DNA from: JANNRA01 sp031401035
GTDB lineage: Bacteria; Desulfobacterota; Binatia; HRBIN30; CADEER01
Reading direction: 5' to 3'
NCBI GenBank assembly: GCA_031401035.1
Contig: JANNRA010000222.1
Span: 1-18,403 of the forward strand
DNA: 18,403 nt
Part shown: piece by piece, positions 14,559-18,403 of the stretch
Layout of the letters: every line of letters starts with the position of its first letter
Position numbering within the stretch: the first letter of the stretch is position 1
Translations under genes and position numbers: made by a program
Notes under the pieces: generated by a model
The model's database searches: none
Told to the model about the DNA's origin: nothing
The model's input: only the letters and a program-made list of their open reading frames with translations

Positions 14559-15512
14559 ATGAGCGCGACGATCGACTACGAGGCGCTGTTCGCGGCCGAG
14601 CGCCGTTTCGTCTGGCGGCTGTGCTACCGCATGACCGGCAGTGCCGCCGATGCCGACGACGTGCTGCAGGAGACCTTCGTGCGCGCCATCGCTCAGCCGC
14701 CGCCGCGTACCGATCTCGCCTGGCGCCCGTGGTTGGTGCGCGTGGCGGTCAATCTGGCGCGCGACTGCCTGCGGCGGCGCCGGCGCGCGCCCTACCGCGG
14801 ACCGTGGCTGCCGGCGCCGATCGACTGCGGCGGCGCGGATGCGCCCGAACCGCCGGCGTACGAGATCGCCGCCGGCGCCGAGCGTCCCACCGAGGGGCGT
14901 TACGAGCTGATGGAGAGCGTGTCCTATGCGTTCCTGCTCGCCCTCGAGGCGTTGACGCCGGCGCAGCGCGCGGTGCTGCTGCTGCGCGACGTGATCGACT
15001 ACGACGTGCGCGAGACGGCAGTGGCCCTGGGCATGAGCGAGGCGAACGTGAAGACCAGCCACCACCGCGCCCGCCGCGCCATGGCGGCCTACGATGGCGC
15101 CCGCTGCCGGCCGACGCCGGCGCGCCAGTCCGCCACCGGGGCGGCGCTGGCGCGCTTTCTCGACGCCCTGCAGCGCGACGACGTCGCGGCGCTCGAGGCG
15201 CTCCTGACCGAGGAGGTTCGCAGCCTCACCGACGGCGGCGAGTACCCGGCGGCGCATCGCCCCCTGTATGGCCGCCGGCGTGTCATCGAGCTCTTCCGCG
15301 GCCTGGTGCGCAAGAGCGCCGGACGCTTCGCCGCCACCGCGCGCATGCTCAACGGCCTGCCGGCGGTGCTGATCGAGTTCCACGATCATGGGGCGCGCTT
15401 CGCGCCGCGCACCGTGCTGCGTTGCGAAGTCGACGCCGCCGGCCGCATCACGGCGCTGCACGGCGTCAGCGCCTCGCGCAAGCTGACGCACCTGGAGAGG
15501 AGCGACGGATGA
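14559..15512 (+). CDS. ECF41/SigJ-like sigma factor with C-terminal SnoaL-like domain
   Basis: RNA polymerase sigma factor, 317 residues. Region 2 (about 8-75) includes DADDVLQETFVRAI; region 4 (about 122-178) includes ALTPAQRAVLLLRDVIDYDVRETAVALGMSEANVKTSHHRARRAM. Between them is PWLPAPI (82-88), matching the WLPEP-type linker of ECF41 factors. A C-terminal NTF2/SnoaL-like domain (~195-310) holds DGGE at 225-228 where ECF41 has DGGGK; in this group that domain replaces a separate anti-sigma factor. ECF41 genes usually neighbour a carboxymuconolactone decarboxylase, oxidoreductase or epimerase; here the closest is the flavoprotein 37 bases upstream. No ECF41 -35 box (TGTCACA) was found by eye upstream. 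Confidence 0.86.
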   Translation: MSATIDYEALFAAERRFVWRLCYRMTGSAADADDVLQETFVRAIAQPPPRTDLAWRPWLVRVAVNLARDCLRRRRRAPYRGPWLPAPIDCGGADAPEPPAYEIAAGAERPTEGRYELMESVSYAFLLALEALTPAQRAVLLLRDVIDYDVRETAVALGMSEANVKTSHHRARRAMAAYDGARCRPTPARQSATGAALARFLDALQRDDVAALEALLTEEVRSLTDGGEYPAAHRPLYGRRRVIELFRGLVRKSAGRFAATARMLNGLPAVLIEFHDHGARFAPRTVLRCEVDAAGRITALHGVSASRKLTHLERSDG

Positions 15513-15564
15513 CCGACCGTCGCCACCGTGACGACGCCGTTGACCTGGAGGGCACCGCCCCGTC

Positions 15565-15591
15565 GGCGCCCGTGGGGGTACCTACGGCGCC
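15565..15591. terminator. Imperfect hairpin in convergent spacer
   Basis: ggcgcc at 15565-15570 can pair with ggcgcc at 15586-15591, extended with one bulge. It overlaps the - strand lipoprotein stop and lies after the + strand sigma gene. Weak candidate for a shared terminator. Confidence 0.3.
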
Positions 15592-16235
15592 GTCCTCAGC
15601 GGCGTGGTGACGAAGGCGAAATCGGCGCCGGTCTCGGCAAGCGTCCTCACCATCTCCGGCAACGGTCCCGGCGGCGCCAGGAAAACCAGCACGGCCATCT
15701 GGACGGCGCCGCCGCTGGCTTCGACCGGCGCGGCGTCGATGACCACGCCGACGTCGAAGCTCGGGCTGTCGGGCGCACCGTTCTCGTCCGGTTCCGGCGC
15801 CAGGCGCCAGCGGCCGTCCGGATCGCGCTCGCGGACGGCGACGCGGAAGCTGGCGTCGGTCGGGAAGCCGAGCGGCGCGAACATCATCCGTACGACGCAC
15901 TGGCCGGCGGTCGGAAGGGCCGCGCAGGCGATGTCGCCGCTGCCGTCGAGGTTGGTGTCGACCGTGGCGATCCCGGGTCCCGGCGTCGGGCCCGGGGTGC
16001 CGAGCGGCGCCGCGCCGGTGCCATCGGCGGCGCAGACCGTCAGGCCGTACTCGGCAACCGCGGAACAGCCACGGCTGGCGACGGCGGCGTCGATGGCCTC
16101 GTTCTCGACCTGCTGGGCGGCGCCGAACCCGCTCGACCCGCTGCCGCCGGCGCAGGCGGCGACGAGCAGCGCCAGGGCCAGCGCCAGGCCGGCGCCCTGC
16201 AGCCGGGCGTACGTCGCGTCGAATCGGCGAGTCAT
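15582..16235 (-). CDS. Putative lipoprotein of unknown function
   Basis: 217-residue secreted lipoprotein. The N-terminus has Arg residues, a hydrophobic stretch (GLALALALLVAAC) and a lipobox VAAC with acylated Cys28, followed by a Gly/Ser-rich linker. After a Cys pair (AEYGLTVCAADG) there is a PGPTPGPG linker and a domain ending in FVTTPLRTAP that I do not recognise. GGAGGA (16239-16244) close upstream decides ATG 16235 over the in-frame ATG at 16256. It follows the XRE regulator gene by 23 bases on the same strand and is probably its co-transcribed partner. The stop (TAG) falls inside an imperfect hairpin with the convergent sigma gene 69 bases away. Confidence 0.7.
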   Translation of the reverse strand: MTRRFDATYARLQGAGLALALALLVAACAGGSGSSGFGAAQQVENEAIDAAVASRGCSAVAEYGLTVCAADGTGAAPLGTPGPTPGPGIATVDTNLDGSGDIACAALPTAGQCVVRMMFAPLGFPTDASFRVAVRERDPDGRWRLAPEPDENGAPDSPSFDVGVVIDAAPVEASGGAVQMAVLVFLAPPGPLPEMVRTLAETGADFAFVTTPLRTAP

Positions 16236-16238
16236 GGG

Positions 16239-16244
16239 TCCTCC
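16239..16244 (-). promoter_or_regulatory. Ribosome binding site that sets the lipoprotein start
   Basis: GGAGGA on the - strand, 3 bases before ATG 16235, decides this start over the in-frame ATG at 16256. Confidence 0.6.
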
Positions 16245-16258
16245 GGTCCGCGCCATGG

Positions 16259-17101
16259 TCAGAGGGGCGTCGCGGTCACCAGCACGTTGAGGAAGCGGCT
16301 GTGCGGCGTCACGTCGTCGGCGAACTCCTCCGCCAGTCCGCGCAACGCCGCCTCGAGGCGGACATGGAATTCCGGCAGCCGCGCCGGGTCGATGTTGAGG
16401 AAGTGGTTGCGCAGATAGGTGCCGGTGTCGGTGTCAGGCAGCGCCAGGCTGTCGAGCAGGCCCTTCGTGAACAACGCGCAGAACTCGAGCGCCAGCGCCT
16501 GGCGCTCGGCGGTGTTCTGCGGCACGAAGTGGCGGCCGCGCCGGCGCACCTTGCCGCCCTTGCGCTCGACCAGTTCGCGCTCGAGCAAGGTCACCTCGAC
16601 TTCTTGCGCCAGCGCCTCCGAGGCGGGCGCTTGCAGGGCGCGTTTGCCGCGCCCGGTCGGAGTCCGGAAGGCCTTGCGCCAGGCGGCGACGGAGATCCAG
16701 GCCGCGTCGTCGGGCAGGGCCGCGATGGCCTGACTGACCAACACCGCCAACTCGGCGTCGGCGACACCGGCGACCGCGCGCGGCGCCTGCAGCACCCGCC
16801 GCAGCTCCTTGCCGAAGGCGTGCAGGATGCGGTCGCGCCACAGCACGGCCAGCAGCTCGTGCGTGTCCTGCCCGCGCGCCGTGGCGAGCCGGCGCACCAG
16901 CGCCTCGCTGGGGAAGCGCTTGCCCTTCTCGATGTAGCCGAGCATCACCGGATCGATGCTGCCGCCGAGCATCTCGGCGGCGAAGCGGCGCAGGGTCCAC
17001 TCGCGCCCCATGAGGACGCGCGTCTCATAGAAGACGTCCTTGATGCCCTTGCGGGTCGGCATCGGCTGCGCCGCCACAGTCGCCACGATGGTGCGGACCA
17101 T
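16259..17101 (-). CDS. XRE-type HTH regulator with unknown C-terminal domain
   Basis: 280-residue predicted cytoplasmic DNA-binding protein. A Cro/CI-like helix-turn-helix lies around 35-85 (WTLRRFAAEMLGG...MLGYIEKGKRFPSEALVRRLATARGQD). The C-terminal two thirds, from about 100, are helical and include LLERELVERKGGKVRRRGRHFVPQNTAERQALALEF; this recalls the DUF4423/TIGR02147 kind of regulator, with low confidence. ATG 17101 is used; TTG 17125 is less likely, and ATG 17062 becomes the better choice if the -10 box at 17097-17102 is real. It is divergent from a large lipoprotein gene and followed by another lipoprotein, so it may control envelope genes on both sides and itself. Confidence 0.65.
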   Translation of the reverse strand: MVRTIVATVAAQPMPTRKGIKDVFYETRVLMGREWTLRRFAAEMLGGSIDPVMLGYIEKGKRFPSEALVRRLATARGQDTHELLAVLWRDRILHAFGKELRRVLQAPRAVAGVADAELAVLVSQAIAALPDDAAWISVAAWRKAFRTPTGRGKRALQAPASEALAQEVEVTLLERELVERKGGKVRRRGRHFVPQNTAERQALALEFCALFTKGLLDSLALPDTDTGTYLRNHFLNIDPARLPEFHVRLEAALRGLAEEFADDVTPHSRFLNVLVTATPL

Positions 17102-17147
17102 AGGCCAAACAAATTTGATTGACAAGCTAACAACACTTGTTTAGTGA
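17097..17147. promoter_or_regulatory. Overlapping divergent promoters in AT-rich spacer
   Basis: The only distinctly AT-rich stretch of the window. On the + strand a perfect TTGACA -35 box is at 17119-17124 (the -10 is weak). On the - strand TTGTCA at 17125-17120 pairs with TATGGT at 17102-17097 over a 17-base gap. Palindromes caaatttg (17110-17117) and acaag/cttgt (17122-17126 with 17136-17140) overlap these boxes and could bind the XRE protein. Confidence 0.5.
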
Positions 17148-17174
17148 GCCGGTCGAGAGGGCGCCGTGATGACC

Positions 17175-17182
17175 AGGGAGGG
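17175..17182 (+). promoter_or_regulatory. Ribosome binding site of the cysteine-rich lipoprotein gene
   Basis: agggaggg ends 7 bases before ATG 17190 and decides the start of a reading frame that runs off the window. Confidence 0.7.
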
Positions 17183-17189
17183 TCGAGAC

Positions 17190-18403
17190 ATGCAACTGGC
17201 GACGATTGGGATGATGACCGGGCGCGTGGCGCTGTGCGGGGCCGCGCTGCTGTTCTTTGCCGCCTGCGGCGGCGATGACCTCGGCATCGGCGCGACGCCG
17301 ACGCCGTCGCAGACCGCGACGCGCACCGCCACCGCGACGCGCACGCCGACCCACACGCCGGTGGCGCAGGCCGGCGTCGTCGGCCTGGTCGTCGTCAGCC
17401 GCGACGTCGGCGTCGGCGCGCAGGACGGCCTGAAGCCGCTGCCGCCCGAGGCGCAGCCGACCGACGCCAGCGGCTTCGACCGCGGCCTCGGCCACGCCGA
17501 CTGGCGCATCGACGACGGCGCCGTGTACGGCGCCACCGACGAGGACGGCCGCTTCTCGGTCACCGGCCTGGCGCCGGGGCGGCACTCGCTGCACGTCACC
17601 CGCACCATCGAGGGCAACCTGATGGAATTCGCGGTGCCGATCGTCGTCGGCGACGACGGCGCCGCCGAGGTGCTGGTCGAGGTCTCCTGGGGCCTGGTGC
17701 GCGCGGTCTCGACGTACACGGCCGACGGCGCCGCCGGGCGCGCCGTCTTCGCCCCGAACGGCACGTACATGGTCCTGAACGCCGGCCAGATCGTCGAGCT
17801 CTTCGACGGCTGGCGGACGCTGATCGACAGCGACCGCGACGGCGCCTTCGATCCGCGGGGCTGCGGCGGAGAGATCTACGCCTGCGATGACACCGGCGCC
17901 TGCCGCGGCGCCGAGGACGTCTGTGTGTGCATCCCCAGCTGTCCCGACTGCGCCGACTGCACGCGCACCGCGTGCGTGCCGCGCAGCTATTTCTACACCC
18001 CGGAGTGCGGACCGGACGGCCTGTGCAAGCGCCTCCCCTACGAGTGCAGCGCCGGCGACAGCTGCGCCGTCGACGGCGACCAGTGCAGCTGCGTCTCGTC
18101 GTGCTTCGGCTGCGACAACTGCGAGAGCTTCGCCTGCGTGGCGCCCTGCCAGGGCGGTCAGCCGATCGGCATCGAGCGTGTCACGGTCAGCAGCGCCGAC
18201 CGCCTGGTCGTCGGCCAGCCGGCGCAGGCGACGGCCCAGGCCGCGTTCTCCGACGGCAGCGTCGCCGACGTCACCTGGCTGGTCGATTGGAGCAGCTCGG
18301 CGCCTGCGGTCGCCAGCATCGACGCCTGGGGTCGCATCGCGGCGCTGAGCGTCGGCGAGACCGACCTCGCCGCGACGCTGCCGACCGCCGGCGCGAGCAC
18401 GCC
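17190..18403 (+). CDS. Cysteine-rich lipoprotein with Ig-like domain (3' end missing)
   Basis: Incomplete gene, 404 codons, open to the right edge. Signal peptide with a lipobox-like LLFFAAC (acylated Cys26; Phe at -3 is unusual). A Thr/Pro linker (about 35-57) joins a carboxypeptidase-regulatory-like beta domain (~58-170) containing ATDEDGRFSVTGLAPGRHSLHV. A domain with 20 cysteines (225-320) holds two copies of C-x-C-x3-C-x2-C-x2-C-x4-C at 245-262 and 299-316. After this comes a bacterial Ig-like group 2 domain (IERVTVSSADRLVVGQPAQ... from ~325). All this indicates a secreted, disulfide-rich, surface-anchored adhesin-like or structural protein; no enzyme motif is visible. Divergent from the XRE regulator. 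The function is unknown and the C-terminus lies outside the window. Confidence 0.8.
   Translation, partial: MQLATIGMMTGRVALCGAALLFFAACGGDDLGIGATPTPSQTATRTATATRTPTHTPVAQAGVVGLVVVSRDVGVGAQDGLKPLPPEAQPTDASGFDRGLGHADWRIDDGAVYGATDEDGRFSVTGLAPGRHSLHVTRTIEGNLMEFAVPIVVGDDGAAEVLVEVSWGLVRAVSTYTADGAAGRAVFAPNGTYMVLNAGQIVELFDGWRTLIDSDRDGAFDPRGCGGEIYACDDTGACRGAEDVCVCIPSCPDCADCTRTACVPRSYFYTPECGPDGLCKRLPYECSAGDSCAVDGDQCSCVSSCFGCDNCESFACVAPCQGGQPIGIERVTVSSADRLVVGQPAQATAQAAFSDGSVADVTWLVDWSSSAPAVASIDAWGRIAALSVGETDLAATLPTAGAST

Noticed and set aside
15513..15581. ECF-type or COE partner gene after the sigma factor
   Set aside because: The spacer is only 69 bases and the next gene is convergent.
15528..16418. 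+ strand open frames opposite the lipoprotein
   Set aside because: No domain; the - strand frame has a signal peptide, lipobox and ribosome site. The lipoprotein itself remains moderately certain.

Overview
The window is about 18.4 kb of very GC-rich, densely coding bacterial DNA with no rRNA, tRNA, CRISPR array or insertion sequence that I can recognise. The gene content, codon use, Thr/Pro-linker lipoprotein with a bacterial Ig-like domain, and abundant snap-back intergenic repeats suggest an uncultured high-GC soil or water bacterium of the Desulfobacterota / 'Candidatus Binatota' type. That placement is an inference from style, not from a marker gene. The first ~90 bases are homopolymer runs that look like a poor contig edge.

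Layout. (1) 126-4235, + strand: a tightly overlapping ABC-2 export operon of two ATPases and two permeases. It resembles E. coli ybhF-ybhS-ybhR, but with YbhF split into two proteins; the first gene (probably a HlyD-type adaptor) would lie off the left edge. (2) 4280-6538, - strand: a molybdopterin oxidoreductase of the FdhF/YdeP/CbbBc type whose last codons lie inside a 67-bp inverted-repeat element. (3) 6827-9764: alternating single genes, namely a MEST-like alpha/beta hydrolase (-), a glutathione S-transferase (+), a 17-beta-HSD4/MFE-type short-chain dehydrogenase (-) and a small ABM monooxygenase (+). (4) 9773-13153: an AttH/CrtC-like lipocalin-fold protein (-) divergent from a zinc alcohol dehydrogenase plus cytidine/guanine-type deaminase (+), framed by two copies of a long snap-back repeat in opposite orientation. 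(5) 13220-15512, +: a phytoene-desaturase-like flavoprotein followed by an ECF41/SigJ-like sigma factor with a C-terminal SnoaL-like domain. (6) 15582-18403: an XRE-type regulator followed by a lipoprotein (-), divergent from a long, incomplete, cysteine-rich lipoprotein (+), with overlapping promoter elements in an unusually AT-rich spacer.

How it fits together. The left operon should export a hydrophobic or toxic compound. The middle looks like general lipid/xenobiotic redox chemistry (hydrolase, GST, SDR, ADH, ABM, CrtC-like and CrtI-like proteins), but strand switches show several independent transcription units, so a single pathway is not established. The most unusual points are the ABC ATPase pair in which both motif defects fall in the same composite ATP site, the repeat that supplies the C-terminus of the Mo enzyme, the oppositely oriented repeats sharing homologous loops, and the paired 18-residue cysteine motif in the right-hand lipoprotein.
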